Notes: a model not told the origin generated them from the letters alone. Shown: positions 34,701 through 43,938, counted from the first letter of the stretch. The stretch: DNA of 64,000 bases from a virus (IMGVR_UViG_3300048123_000029:1-64000); one strand, 5' to 3'. Numbers and translations are program-made.

Positions 34701-37700
34701 CGGCTATGAACGAAGGTAATAACAGCGCAGCTCAGGTTAACAATGATATATTAATTTTTAATGAAATCGCCGCAAGAAATATGCAACAACCGGGTATTGA
34801 CGGTGAGGTTGCTTCGGCTTCTCCTTTGCATGAGTTGGGCCACTGGCAAGTTAAACAGCAGGGTATAATAAAAGACAACAAAATTGTTAGCGCTTCTAAC
34901 GATATGGTTAGTAGTATTATAAATGATGTTAGGTCTAGGTTTAATAAAGGAAGCATATCTAAAGAAGCTTTTGATAATTTTAATGCTAGAATTGCCCTAT
35001 ACAAAGATGTAGATGTTAAAGGAATAGACGCTGACGAGTTATTGCAATTAGTTTCAGACTTTACAGCAATAGGCGTTTTGCCTAAAAGTAGTTTTGGTAA
35101 TATATATGGGGCAAAAACATTTGTAAACAGTATACTTAAAAAAGTAAATGGCGACTATTCTCATTTCTTTAAAATTAATTCACCGAGCGATGTGTATGCG
35201 TTTGTTGCTAACTGGCAAAATAGAGCATTAGTATACCAATTACCTGAAGGGGAAGAAAAAGAGGGTGATAAAATTAAATCATCAAAGGCTGTAGAGAAGG
35301 TAAGACAAAGACTTGAATCAATACCATTAGAACAATTACCCTCACGCGCCAGTCAAAACATTATAGCTAATGAATTATTTGGCATGGTAGATGCACAAAT
35401 ACGTAATAGACTTAATTTAGATCCAAACGTAAGAGAAGAGCTACAAGCTGACGTAATTGCAAGAGTATATGAAGCACAAGAAAATACTAAATGGGACGGT
35501 AGGGGCAGCTTATATGGCTTTATAAACGGCCGTATCGCTAAGCGTATACTAGATGCTTTAAGAGCAAATCCAGATTATCTTGATGTTGTAACAAAACAAG
35601 AGCTTACTGGTTTAGAAAAAGCTTCTGAAGTTGTAGTCGATGATGTACAAACAGCAAAAAAAGAAAAGCCTAAATTTAGAAACTTATTACAAAGCAAAGT
35701 ATTACCCGCTGACGCTTTAGAATCAGTACAAAAAAAATTGCTTAGTACAATAAGAGTGCTAAAATCAAAACTAGGCGCCGACATTTCTATAAACAAAACA
35801 GTTACTCCTTTGGTAGCTGAGATTAAAAAAGAAATGGGTAAGCAGGCTGATATTGAATTTAAGAAAAGGTTAGGCTCAAAGAAAGATGGCATACTAAGAA
35901 AAAATTATCTTAGATTTAAAAAACCTATATTAGAAAACATGACAACCACTTGGTTGATGGGCGCTATGCCATTTGCTGTTCAAAAACAAGTTAATGGTAA
36001 GTTTACATCTGACTGGCAGGGCAAAAAGATTGACAGAGAAACGGTTGATACAGATAAAGCGGGTAGAACATCAGGCGCTGATATAGTTAGAAGATTACCT
36101 AATATTGCAGATAAAGTTACTGACGAGCAATTTTTGTCTTACATGTTTAAAGACGGAGCTGTTATTCGTGGTCGTAAAGAATCTTTATCGAAGGCATTAG
36201 CCGAAGAGCTTGCGTTTGATTTATTTAATAGTGAATTACAAAAGCCAGACAGTGAATTAAGAAAAGCATTTGTAAATAATCAAGCAGCATTAGGCGCTGA
36301 ACTTGCAGATAACTTTGTTCAAGAAGTACAAAAAGATACAGAACGAGGTAATATAAAATTTAGTAAAGGATTAGCTACATTAACACCTGCAGAAAATGAA
36401 ACTTTTAGAGATGGATTGCCAAAACTAAAAGAACTTATAGTAGGCATGGACAATGATTTTGGTAAAACGCCAACTGCAATTAAAAAAGTTCTGCAAAACA
36501 CATATGGCGATAAATTTACTAAAAAACAATATGACGGTATATCTAAGCAATTTTTTAACTTATTAAAACCGTTAAATAAATCATTCCCTAAAAAGTATGT
36601 TAATGTAAGTGAACAAGAACTAACAGATTATGTAGAGCAAGTTGCGCAAGATGTAGATGGCAATGCTTCTATACAATTATATACAGGTGCTAGCGATTCT
36701 ATTAAAAATTTATGGAACACAGGCACGAACGTTTATATAGCCCAGGAGGCTATTGAAAATGCGTTAAGCGAGTTACCTATAGAGACTGTTGTGGCTTTCT
36801 TTAGCGGTACTTTTGCTAACTCTGGCAAAGTTGGAATGCGTAACTTTAAAGACGCTAATGAAAGTTTTAGAGCTGATTTTTACGGAGGTGAGGCTCAATG
36901 GCTTCCGGCTTTAAAAAGGATGTTCCCGCAGCTTGAAAGTATACAGAAAAACGGTGACATTGTTTTAAAAAACGGTAAAGTTATAAAGAAAAAGTTTACA
37001 GCAACAGGCAGCGTTACTAAAGGCATGCTTGAAGCAAACTTTAATACAGATAAAGATATTAAAAATGCAACAGCTGCTTGGGAATTTACTACAGCTGTCG
37101 TTAGGGGTATTAAAAATGAAAACCCCGACATACAAGCTATGGTTTTAGCGGCAATGAATAGCGGAACTAATACAGCTTTAAGAGTAGCTGCTCCTGTATT
37201 ATATAGAACAGCGGGTTTTAATTCATTAGATAAAGATGATTATAGATACGAGCATGCTTTACCTGCTAGACGGGTTCTTTTTGACATGTACAAGTCTATC
37301 GTGAAGGATGATAAGTCTATAAGCCTACAAGCGCTTAAAAACGATTATAAGGTCGCACTAATACCTAAGACAATGGATAAGGTTATTGGTGATCAAGGTT
37401 TAGGACCTATAGCAGTTGCAGGTTATGTTGCTGGGCAAACGCCATGGTACAGTCGCTATTATAATATACTAACGAGAGGAAAAGTACAATATGCTTTGGA
37501 ATCTTTAGAGAATGGAGAAATTATTGGTCAAAATTATGCAGACTATTTTAATTCCACGTCTGATCCATTAACGGTTAAAACAGACGCGCCAGCTGTAGTA
37601 GAAGCGAGTATAGCATATGAAAACGCTTTCAAGCTTTCAAAAGGCTTAAACTACGGTATAAATCCTAAAGGTATAACTGTGTTAGACTTTGACGATACCG

Positions 37701-40552
37701 TGGCGATATCTAAAAGCATGGTAATAGTTAAAATGCCAGTTCAAGACAAAGAGATATTGGACATAGCTGCTAGAAGAAAATTTAATAGCACTGTATTTAA
37801 AGACCTTCCTAGCTTTAAAAGATCATTTGATAATCTTTCAGAAGAACAAAAGCAAGAAGTTTTAAAAGAAGTTCCTGGCCCAACTAAAAAAATTACACCA
37901 GCTGAGTTTGCAGCTGAATCGGTTAACTTAGAAAACCAAGGTGCTACCTTTGACTTTAGCGAGTTTAACAAAGTGGTTAAAGGCAGAAAAGGTCCATTGT
38001 TTGATTTAGCATTAAAAAGACAGGAAAAGTTTGGTAATGACAATATATTTATACTTACCGCAAGGCCGCAGGAATCAGCTTTAGCGATACAAAAATTTGC
38101 TAAAGGTTTAGGTTTAGATTTAAAGCTAGAGAATATAACAGGGCTCGCAGACGGAAGGCCAGAAGCAAAAGCCGAGTGGATGGTTGGGAAAGTTAACGAA
38201 GGATTTAATGATTTTTATTTTGCAGACGATCATTTTAAAAATGTTAAAGCAGTACAAGACACTTTAAGTTTATTTGATGTAAAATCTGATGTTCAACAAG
38301 CTAAAATTAAATTTAGCAAAGGTCTAAATAAAAGTCTTAATAAAATGATTGAGCGCAACAAAAATGTAAAAGCCGAGGCTAATTACTCAAAAGCGGTTGC
38401 GCGAAGAAAAGGAGCTAATAAAGGTAGATTTAAATTCTTTTTACCATATGGAGCAGAAGACTTTAGAGGTTTAACATCTTATGTTTTAGCCGGCAAAGGA
38501 AAGCAAGGAGATGCAGATCAAAAGTTTTTTGAAGATAATTTAGTTAATCCTTATGTAACAGGTGTAGCAGCAATGGAAAGAGCCAAGAGAGCATTAAAAA
38601 ATGATTACGCGGCACTTAGAAAAATGTTCCCCACAGTTAGAAAAAAATTAGGTAAGAAAGTGCCAGGATTAGAATATACTTATGACCAAGCTATAAGAAT
38701 TTATTTGTATAATAAATCCGGGTTTGAAGTGTCTGGTTTATCTAAGCGTGATTTAAAAGCTATAAACAAATTTGTCGAAGGTGATGCTGATGTAAAAGCT
38801 TTTGCCGATGGATTACAATTAATAACTAAAAAAGACGAATGGGTTAAGCCTAATGAGTATTGGGATGTGAGTAGCATATTACAAGATATAAACGAAATAT
38901 CCGAAAAAGTTAGCAGAAAAGAATATCTTGCTGAGTTTATTGAAAATGTTGACGCTGTATTTGACGAGGCTATGCTAAATAAACTTGAAGCGGTATATGG
39001 GACTGGTTACGTTGAAGCTTTAAATAATATTATAAGCAGAATGAAGTCTGGTGTAAACCGACCTAGCCAGCCTGGTAAATACGAAAGACAATGGTTAAAC
39101 TGGGTTAACAATTCTGTTGGTACTATAATGTTTTTTAACAGAAGATCCGCTGTGTTACAGATGTTATCATTTGCTAACTTTGTAAACTGGAGCGACAACA
39201 ATCCGTTAAAAGCGGGCATTGCTTTTGCTAATCAGCCGGCTTATTGGGAGGCATGGTCTAAAATATTCAATTCAGATAAACTAAAAGAAAGACGTGGAGG
39301 TTTAAAGTCCGACGTGCAAGAACAGGAAATTGCGAATCAAGCTAGGAATAGTAAAAACAAAGCAGGTGCTATAGTTTCTTATTTATTGAAAATAGGTTTT
39401 ACCCCTACACAAATAGCAGATAGTATGGCTATTGCGACCGGAGGTGCTACGTTTTTAATAAACAGGACTAAAACATATACAAAACAAGGCATGTCAAAAG
39501 CGGATGCCGAAGCTGCAGCGTTCGAAGATTTTAGTAAAATATCAGATGAGACACAGCAGTCAGGTGACCCTATGTTAATATCCGCTCAGCAGTCCAGCCA
39601 TTTAGGGCGCCTTGTATTGGCTTTCCAAAATACGCCGATGCAATACACTAGATTAATGAAAAAAGCCGGCCAGGATCTTATAAACGGCCGTGGCGACTTT
39701 AAAACTAATGTTAGTAAGATTGCTTATTATGGTTTTATACAAAACTTAATATTTAACTCATTGCAACAAGCTTTATTCGCTATGATACCCGGTTTTAGTG
39801 ATGAAGAAGATGAAGAAGATGTTGATAAAAAGCTAGATAAAAAAGAGTTAAAAATACTGAATGGAATGCTTGATTCTATATTGCGAGGCTCTGGTTTGTA
39901 TGGTGCAATAGCATCTACGATTAAAAACGCATACATGCGCTACGAAAAAGAAGAAGAGAGAGGGTTTACCGCTGATCATACTTATACATTGTTGGAGCTT
40001 GCAAACATATCGCCACCTATAGGTTCTAAGCTTAGAAAAGTGTATGGGGCAATACAAACAAATAAATTTGACAGGGGTATTATAGAAAAAAGAGGTTTAG
40101 AAGTTTTAGACAAGCAAGGTAACTTAAATTTAAGCCCATCATATCAAATAATAGGCGGTCTATCTTCAGCATTTCTTAACCTACCATTAGACAGGGTTGT
40201 ATCTGAAATTAATGCTTTAGCGGAGGCGGTTGATGATAGAAACACTGCATATCAAAGAATAGCTTTGTCCTTAGGCTGGAGGACATGGGATGTTAGCGCT
40301 AAGAATGAATATCACGATTTTCTTAAACTAGCTATACAGGAAGAGAAAAAAGATGCTTCAAAGAAAAAAAGAGAATATAATAAACTTGTTGCAACGCAAA
40401 AGAAGTTTGATAAACTAGCTGCGATGACTCCTGATGAAAAACGAGAGTACTTATTAAAAGAAAAAGCAAAGCGATCTGCTGCAGCAAAAAAAGCAGCGGC
40501 TACAAGAAAGCGAAACAAAAGAGTAAGAGATTCAATACTAAGATCAAATTAA
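31796..40552 (+). CDS. Giant multidomain virion protein: protease-like, sigma-like and HAD domains
   Basis: 2918 residues. The N-terminal half is helical and charged, with Gly-rich hydrophobic segments near residues 555-600 and 690-740. An HELGH motif (residues 1012-1016, after 'SASPL') suggests a zinc metallopeptidase. Residues ~1190-1265 resemble sigma region 2 ('ELQADVIARVYEAQENTKWDGRGSLYGFINGRIAKRILDALR'). A HAD phosphatase domain has D1964-F-D-D-T, 'FILTAR' and 'FADD'. The phrase [IF]K[FL]SKGL occurs at 1520-1526, 1945-1951 and 2171-2177, so the last two bound the HAD domain. The C-terminal ~740 residues are helical with a very basic end. I infer a protein packaged in the virion and ejected into the cell, perhaps cut at the repeated motif. 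Confidence 0.8.
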   Translation: MFKIKIDGVEYEINDSNIGVFQNAYGDLEQYKIEENTFQQDPASAETNVGSKNNTVSNSENGLLESNQPPERYINYKRNGKDASMSESEYNNFYADLEDKGRYPAEFDVYVAKTFPNTKIQTTNFDEGAMLDEVVVKAELSDEVKQAKKDSTELTAVIEAETPEANYEEIAGDYFTGLNDDGQITGMNRPQFFPTLRNSDGSPQMWQGKERKSGFSEYKNDYDTDLKNHLGPVKYKQYITAKELAEANGENLTKENVNQYISLELIQDNKNDKTIDSVVASKRSKAAENYTRDIGGFYVTDEEQKRQDLLEQFTGTDEVVTKKNTALLNEKERALRDARDFEAKFGRPLVRTEKLQGRTYTPFNRELTLNKVQEGEEKRIAKEAGEIESAVKIFDTQATELNNVQDEIRNYNVEQDNFNNPEEVAFRDSLFDRQRVLMNELQADQLILQARADKLTNDLNVYSTTNVADAALVKSYQTSDLLANTWESAFLGSAAQLGGAIISPFDGGITYEAATNYNQRLQSEAQKYLPQALTSDDDSSAAQYFGDMLIRNSPSIAVAAATMGAGAGLTGAARLAAIRQASNASMGIFFTMEAGGQLSNLEIQQREAPKMIAALNKQIEEAKANGTPLNEINKLEADKEYQENILSLNAFQKGFNSTIYGGTAALAERLGSLGFVKNFQKYSRAIGGNTLRKQFGETLGTNISKGLGNVTAVGAIGPGIEFIEEGATLIAQNLSDNLIFQPENPKSLIDGLDGEFFRNTYVTSLAIGGAGASQNVMTALNNEVKTRKQARQENEIRDKLIDVSNKLNTLDGRTKEARNLKQERDNLISDAADLNTAIPLNLKGLTGSEINRVFENAASIRKLKYQASQLDLASFDARDRREFERLKNASQVLYNESQSILGRSEAEIEKLAKNTPNPLVTEVNFRRFNMFKEIAKETKGVNVIDINNEEQFNAYLKENKLDGKKYSYTAMNEGNNSAAQVNNDILIFNEIAARNMQQPGIDGEVASASPLHELGHWQVKQQGIIKDNKIVSASNDMVSSIINDVRSRFNKGSISKEAFDNFNARIALYKDVDVKGIDADELLQLVSDFTAIGVLPKSSFGNIYGAKTFVNSILKKVNGDYSHFFKINSPSDVYAFVANWQNRALVYQLPEGEEKEGDKIKSSKAVEKVRQRLESIPLEQLPSRASQNIIANELFGMVDAQIRNRLNLDPNVREELQADVIARVYEAQENTKWDGRGSLYGFINGRIAKRILDALRANPDYLDVVTKQELTGLEKASEVVVDDVQTAKKEKPKFRNLLQSKVLPADALESVQKKLLSTIRVLKSKLGADISINKTVTPLVAEIKKEMGKQADIEFKKRLGSKKDGILRKNYLRFKKPILENMTTTWLMGAMPFAVQKQVNGKFTSDWQGKKIDRETVDTDKAGRTSGADIVRRLPNIADKVTDEQFLSYMFKDGAVIRGRKESLSKALAEELAFDLFNSELQKPDSELRKAFVNNQAALGAELADNFVQEVQKDTERGNIKFSKGLATLTPAENETFRDGLPKLKELIVGMDNDFGKTPTAIKKVLQNTYGDKFTKKQYDGISKQFFNLLKPLNKSFPKKYVNVSEQELTDYVEQVAQDVDGNASIQLYTGASDSIKNLWNTGTNVYIAQEAIENALSELPIETVVAFFSGTFANSGKVGMRNFKDANESFRADFYGGEAQWLPALKRMFPQLESIQKNGDIVLKNGKVIKKKFTATGSVTKGMLEANFNTDKDIKNATAAWEFTTAVVRGIKNENPDIQAMVLAAMNSGTNTALRVAAPVLYRTAGFNSLDKDDYRYEHALPARRVLFDMYKSIVKDDKSISLQALKNDYKVALIPKTMDKVIGDQGLGPIAVAGYVAGQTPWYSRYYNILTRGKVQYALESLENGEIIGQNYADYFNSTSDPLTVKTDAPAVVEASIAYENAFKLSKGLNYGINPKGITVLDFDDTVAISKSMVIVKMPVQDKEILDIAARRKFNSTVFKDLPSFKRSFDNLSEEQKQEVLKEVPGPTKKITPAEFAAESVNLENQGATFDFSEFNKVVKGRKGPLFDLALKRQEKFGNDNIFILTARPQESALAIQKFAKGLGLDLKLENITGLADGRPEAKAEWMVGKVNEGFNDFYFADDHFKNVKAVQDTLSLFDVKSDVQQAKIKFSKGLNKSLNKMIERNKNVKAEANYSKAVARRKGANKGRFKFFLPYGAEDFRGLTSYVLAGKGKQGDADQKFFEDNLVNPYVTGVAAMERAKRALKNDYAALRKMFPTVRKKLGKKVPGLEYTYDQAIRIYLYNKSGFEVSGLSKRDLKAINKFVEGDADVKAFADGLQLITKKDEWVKPNEYWDVSSILQDINEISEKVSRKEYLAEFIENVDAVFDEAMLNKLEAVYGTGYVEALNNIISRMKSGVNRPSQPGKYERQWLNWVNNSVGTIMFFNRRSAVLQMLSFANFVNWSDNNPLKAGIAFANQPAYWEAWSKIFNSDKLKERRGGLKSDVQEQEIANQARNSKNKAGAIVSYLLKIGFTPTQIADSMAIATGGATFLINRTKTYTKQGMSKADAEAAAFEDFSKISDETQQSGDPMLISAQQSSHLGRLVLAFQNTPMQYTRLMKKAGQDLINGRGDFKTNVSKIAYYGFIQNLIFNSLQQALFAMIPGFSDEEDEEDVDKKLDKKELKILNGMLDSILRGSGLYGAIASTIKNAYMRYEKEEERGFTADHTYTLLELANISPPIGSKLRKVYGAIQTNKFDRGIIEKRGLEVLDKQGNLNLSPSYQIIGGLSSAFLNLPLDRVVSEINALAEAVDDRNTAYQRIALSLGWRTWDVSAKNEYHDFLKLAIQEEKKDASKKKREYNKLVATQKKFDKLAAMTPDEKREYLLKEKAKRSAAAKKAAATRKRNKRVRDSILRSN

Positions 40553-40553
40553 T

Positions 40554-41138
40554 ATGGAACCATTTAACATTAGAATACAAAACATAACGCAAGGCACAAA
40601 AAAACCTGTTAACCAAGAGGTAACGCAAAATGCTGATGGTAGCGGTGGGCCTATTGCTATTGCTAAGCAGGTGTATACACCTCAACAGGACCCAAAAAAT
40701 AAAAAACAAGCTAAAGAAAGATTAAGACAGTATGAACAAGACCCTTACCAAAGATCAGTTGATAAGTTTCCGCAGTTTAATCAAACTAATGACACCATCA
40801 TAAGCAGCACAAGTGGGAACCGCAATCTTAATAAACACATGAATTCTCTTAAAGCAAAAAACGCTGCTACTCATTTACACGATGGCAACGAATCCAATAG
40901 TTATATAATAAATAATATGAAAGGGCCTAAAGACTCTGCTTCATATCGTGAACCAAACGGCAATATAACTACTTATGAGTTGCATGATAAAGAAGGTTTA
41001 AGAAGTAGTGTTAAAGCTGTGGCAAAGAAAAAAGACGCATGCTACCGCAAAGCAAAAGCAAAGTATGATGTATTCCCGTCCGCTTACGCTTCTGGTTATA
41101 TAGCTAAATGTAGAAAACGAGGAGGTAAATTAGGATAA
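40554..41138 (+). CDS. Small basic protein with CYRKAK...PSAYASG motif
   Basis: 194 residues. The C-terminal 40 residues, 'KKKDACYRKAKAKYDVFPSAYASGYIAKCRKRGGKLG', match a conserved small motif (CYrKvKarY-vwPSAYASG-lvKCRk-Ga) found, in my recollection, in many aquatic phages; function unknown. The N-terminal part is polar with 'NKHMNSLKAKNAATHLHDGNESN'. It starts two bases after the giant gene ends and its stop overlaps the next start. Confidence 0.65.
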   Translation: MEPFNIRIQNITQGTKKPVNQEVTQNADGSGGPIAIAKQVYTPQQDPKNKKQAKERLRQYEQDPYQRSVDKFPQFNQTNDTIISSTSGNRNLNKHMNSLKAKNAATHLHDGNESNSYIINNMKGPKDSASYREPNGNITTYELHDKEGLRSSVKAVAKKKDACYRKAKAKYDVFPSAYASGYIAKCRKRGGKLG

Positions 41139-41443
41139 TGGCATACGAGCAAAGCAAGTCCGCGTTCCCCAAAGTACGTAAGACTAAAAAAGGAGCATCA
41201 CTTAAACGTTGGTTTAAAGAAGAATGGATTGATGTAAGAACCGGTAAGCCATGCGGCCGAAGCGAGGGCGAAAGCCGTGGTACGCCATATTGCAGGCCAA
41301 AGAAAAGAATATCAAGTAAAACCCCAAAGACCGCAAGCGAGATGTCAGCTAAAGAAAAAGCTGCAAAGATCGCTGAAAAGAAAAGACTAGGACAACCAAA
41401 AGGCAAACCCAGAAGAGTTAAACCTGTTAAAAGAAGAAAATGA
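41138..41443 (+). CDS. Small basic protein, KWFKE-type (DUF5872-like)
   Basis: 101 residues, about one third Lys/Arg. It has 'KGASLKRWFKEEWIDVRTGKPCGRSEGESRGTPYCRPKKRISSKTPKTASEMSAKEKAAKIAEKKR', matching from memory the short 'KWFKE-WVDv...pCGR...yp.CRP.krvs.kTPkt' family seen in phages and large algal viruses. It is the second small basic protein in this cassette, and the virion may carry it as a DNA-condensing or packaged protein. Confidence 0.7.
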   Translation: MAYEQSKSAFPKVRKTKKGASLKRWFKEEWIDVRTGKPCGRSEGESRGTPYCRPKKRISSKTPKTASEMSAKEKAAKIAEKKRLGQPKGKPRRVKPVKRRK

Positions 41444-41595
41444 GTTTACAAGAACTAAAATTATACGCTATAAACGGCAGTACACTTGGCCTCACCACTT
41501 TTACACAAATAGAAGATGGTTTAAAAATAATGCTGCTCTTAGTGACTATTGGATATACCATAGCGAAATGGAAAGACATTAAAAAGAAAAAGTAA
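41440..41595 (+). CDS. Small membrane protein, holin-like, upstream of endolysin
   Basis: 51 residues: short amphipathic start, then one hydrophobic segment ('GLKIMLLLVTIGYTIA') and a Lys-rich tail (KWKDIKKKK). It overlaps the upstream gene by four bases and the peptidase by one. Genes of this shape directly before a peptidoglycan hydrolase usually form a lysis cassette, but this segment is short and could also be an unrelated membrane anchor. Confidence 0.55.
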   Translation: MSLQELKLYAINGSTLGLTTFTQIEDGLKIMLLLVTIGYTIAKWKDIKKKK

Positions 41596-41951
41596 TGATG
41601 AAGTATTTTAATTATTCAGAATTTGATAGCCCCGATGTGCAGGGCTCTGGGCAGATGATGGATAGGGATTTTTTACAAATACTAGATCAAGCGAGAGATC
41701 GCTTTGATAAACCTATTAATATAAATTCTGGGTATCGTACGCCGCAGCATAATGATTCTGTTGGTGGGACCGAGAAGTCTTCTCACCTAAAAGGTTTAGC
41801 TGCTGATATTGATTGTCGCAAATCAAAAGATAGATTTGAGCTTATTGATATATTCTTAGACTTAGGCATAAACAGGATCGGCATTGCAGATACTTTTATC
41901 CACATTGATGTCGACCCTGATAAATCACCTAACGTTATTTGGACGTACTAA
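41595..41951 (+). CDS. Peptidase M15 family endolysin
   Basis: 118 residues. 'ININSGYRTPQHNDSVGGTEKSSHLKGLAADIDC' holds the zinc-binding SxHxxGxAxD signature, and 'FIHIDVDP' gives the second HxD ligand pair. The family is D-Ala-D-Ala carboxypeptidase/endopeptidase-like (M15); phage members cut peptidoglycan cross-links at lysis. It is the last rightward gene before transcription converges, and its stop overlaps the stop of nrdA. Confidence 0.85.
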   Translation: MMKYFNYSEFDSPDVQGSGQMMDRDFLQILDQARDRFDKPININSGYRTPQHNDSVGGTEKSSHLKGLAADIDCRKSKDRFELIDIFLDLGINRIGIADTFIHIDVDPDKSPNVIWTY

Positions 41952-43666
41952 CCATCACAGGCAGCACATTCAGGATCCATAGCTTGTTGTGCTATATCTC
42001 CGCGTAGAACACTCTCTGTTCTAGTATAATACAAAGTCTTTATTCCGTTCTTCCATGCTTGCATATGCACCTGGTTAATCCATTTTGGCGTAGCAACACT
42101 TGGGAAAGCGAGATTCAAACTAACCGACTGATCTATGTACTGCTGGCGAATGCCTGCTTGATTCACTAGCTCTAGTTGGTTTATTTCTTTAAAGGTTTTA
42201 AATACTTCTTTAGCTGGTATATCATGCGCTAGCATTACCTCATCTAGCTCTTTAATATCTTGTACACTCCCGCCATCAGCAAGTATCTTATCCCATATTT
42301 CATTTGTATTTAACTTATGTTTTCTAAGAAGCTTTACAAGCGTGGGGTTCTTCCTAATGAACGTACCCTTCGCACTTTGTTCCGTGAAAACATTAGCGGC
42401 CCAAGGCTCAATGCCAGGACTAACGTTACCGCTAAGCTTACTATTAGACACAGTAGGAGCAACAGCCCTAAGATGGGTGTTACGATAACCAGTGCCAGCA
42501 CACCAAAGAGGTTCGCCGTAAATTTCCGCAAGGTCCATAGATGCTCGTTCGCTTTCGATTTTGATTTGCGAAAATATTTTCCTAGTTTCAAATTGAGCAA
42601 GTAAACCTTCAAAAGGAATTCCCTTTTCTTGGAGATACGTGTGCCATCCGAGTACACCCAATCCAAGCGCTCGTCCCTTTGAAGCAGAACGAACGGCATT
42701 TTCAAAACCTCTAAGTCCTTTGGCTCTTTGAATAAATTCCTCCATAACGCCGTCAAGAAACCACGTGGCGTCGTATATAAGGTTAGTACCTTTCCATTCT
42801 TCATATTTAGCTAAATTTAATGATGATAAGCAACAAACAAAACTATGACTCTCATCTGTGTGTAATGTAATCTCACTACAGATATTTGTCATATGCACTT
42901 TTAATCCGTTTTCTTTATATGCTTTTGGATTTGCCTTGTTAGTGTTTCCTTTAAACATGATATACGGCTCTCCAGTTGCTTTTCGCTTTCTAAGTAGTTT
43001 ACTCCATCTATTTCTAGCGCTCGCATCTCCTTGTTCAAGCTTACGCATAAACTTATCACCAACAATTGCGCACTGATGTAGGTTAAGCGACTGTCTGTTA
43101 ACATCTCCTTTAGGTTCTCTGATTTCCAACCATTCCTCGAAGTCGTCGTGGTCAATGTTAATATTAACTGAGGCAGCTCCTCTTCTGACTGATCCTTGAT
43201 TAGTTGCAAGAATTGTTGAGTCGTATATTTTGCAAAAGGGGACAACCCCGTCTGATGTTCCATTACCTGTAATTGTTGCGCCGGCGGGTCTGATTTGATT
43301 TACACCGATACCAACTCCACCGCCGTGCTTAGCGAGTAGCATCATCTCTAAATTCTTTTGCCCTATATCTTGTATCGAGTCAGCAACATCAATACCAAAG
43401 CAACTAATAGGCAGACCACGATCGGTGCCAGTGTTACTAAGAACTGGCGAAGCCAAGCATAACCAACCGTTCCAGATATATTCAAAAAAAGTTTCCGCCA
43501 TTTCTGGCTTATATAATCTGCGAGCAACTGTCTTAGCAACCCGCATGTAAGCGTCTCTCGGTGATTCGTCGTACAATAAATATCCCCCGGATATAGTTTT
43601 CTTGTATACGTCGTTATTACCCCACGCAGGGTAATCCTCACCTTTTTTCCAGTTTTCATTCCACAT
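41948..43666 (-). CDS. nrdA: Ribonucleoside-diphosphate reductase class I, large subunit
   Basis: 572 residues, far shorter than bacterial NrdA (~760), because the N-terminal ATP-cone is missing, so dATP feedback at the activity site is absent. Key residues are visible: C89 ('PISCFG') and C278 (first C of 'VCCLSSLNL') as the redox pair, N261/C263/E265 in 'TNICSEI', and the radical-relay tyrosines in 'GIKTLYYTRTES'. It ends with 'ECAACDG', the CxxC shuttle. It reduces NDPs to dNDPs with the small subunit encoded upstream. The last gene of the leftward block; its TAG overlaps the TAA of the endolysin. Confidence 0.93.
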   Translation of the reverse strand: MWNENWKKGEDYPAWGNNDVYKKTISGGYLLYDESPRDAYMRVAKTVARRLYKPEMAETFFEYIWNGWLCLASPVLSNTGTDRGLPISCFGIDVADSIQDIGQKNLEMMLLAKHGGGVGIGVNQIRPAGATITGNGTSDGVVPFCKIYDSTILATNQGSVRRGAASVNINIDHDDFEEWLEIREPKGDVNRQSLNLHQCAIVGDKFMRKLEQGDASARNRWSKLLRKRKATGEPYIMFKGNTNKANPKAYKENGLKVHMTNICSEITLHTDESHSFVCCLSSLNLAKYEEWKGTNLIYDATWFLDGVMEEFIQRAKGLRGFENAVRSASKGRALGLGVLGWHTYLQEKGIPFEGLLAQFETRKIFSQIKIESERASMDLAEIYGEPLWCAGTGYRNTHLRAVAPTVSNSKLSGNVSPGIEPWAANVFTEQSAKGTFIRKNPTLVKLLRKHKLNTNEIWDKILADGGSVQDIKELDEVMLAHDIPAKEVFKTFKEINQLELVNQAGIRQQYIDQSVSLNLAFPSVATPKWINQVHMQAWKNGIKTLYYTRTESVLRGDIAQQAMDPECAACDG

Positions 43667-43938
43667 TATGTAAAGTATAGTATTGTGTAGGCTATTGCTA
43701 CGTTTAAATTAACCGCTACTAAGTTCCATTGCTTTGCAACAAACACCTGCGGTATTGATATTACACCAGCAATAATGTATATTACTATGCCGGTCGGATC
43801 TGGCAGGAGGTGGGGGGCTGTCATCATAAATCCAGTCCCCATATATCCTAACCTATTTGCTATCCTCTCATGAGGCTTTAATCTTCTTTGTCTTACAAGC
43901 GCTTTTAATAAACTACGCTTTGTCGTAGAGGTCTTCAT
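43666..43938 (-). CDS. Small membrane protein between the two reductase genes
   Basis: 90 residues. A basic N-terminus (KTSTTKRSLLKALVRQRRLKPHERI) precedes two or three hydrophobic segments ('GIVIYIIAGVISIPQVFVA', 'LVAVNLNVAIAYTILYF'). It starts 23 bases after nrdB and overlaps nrdA by one base. The position is conserved-looking between reductase subunits, but a link to the enzyme is only inference. Confidence 0.65.
   Translation of the reverse strand: MKTSTTKRSLLKALVRQRRLKPHERIANRLGYMGTGFMMTAPHLLPDPTGIVIYIIAGVISIPQVFVAKQWNLVAVNLNVAIAYTILYFT

Noticed and set aside
42334-42804. 156-codon minus-strand reading inside nrdA
   Set aside because: A different frame within the confidently identified NrdA gene; composition is shadow-like and lacks a start context.
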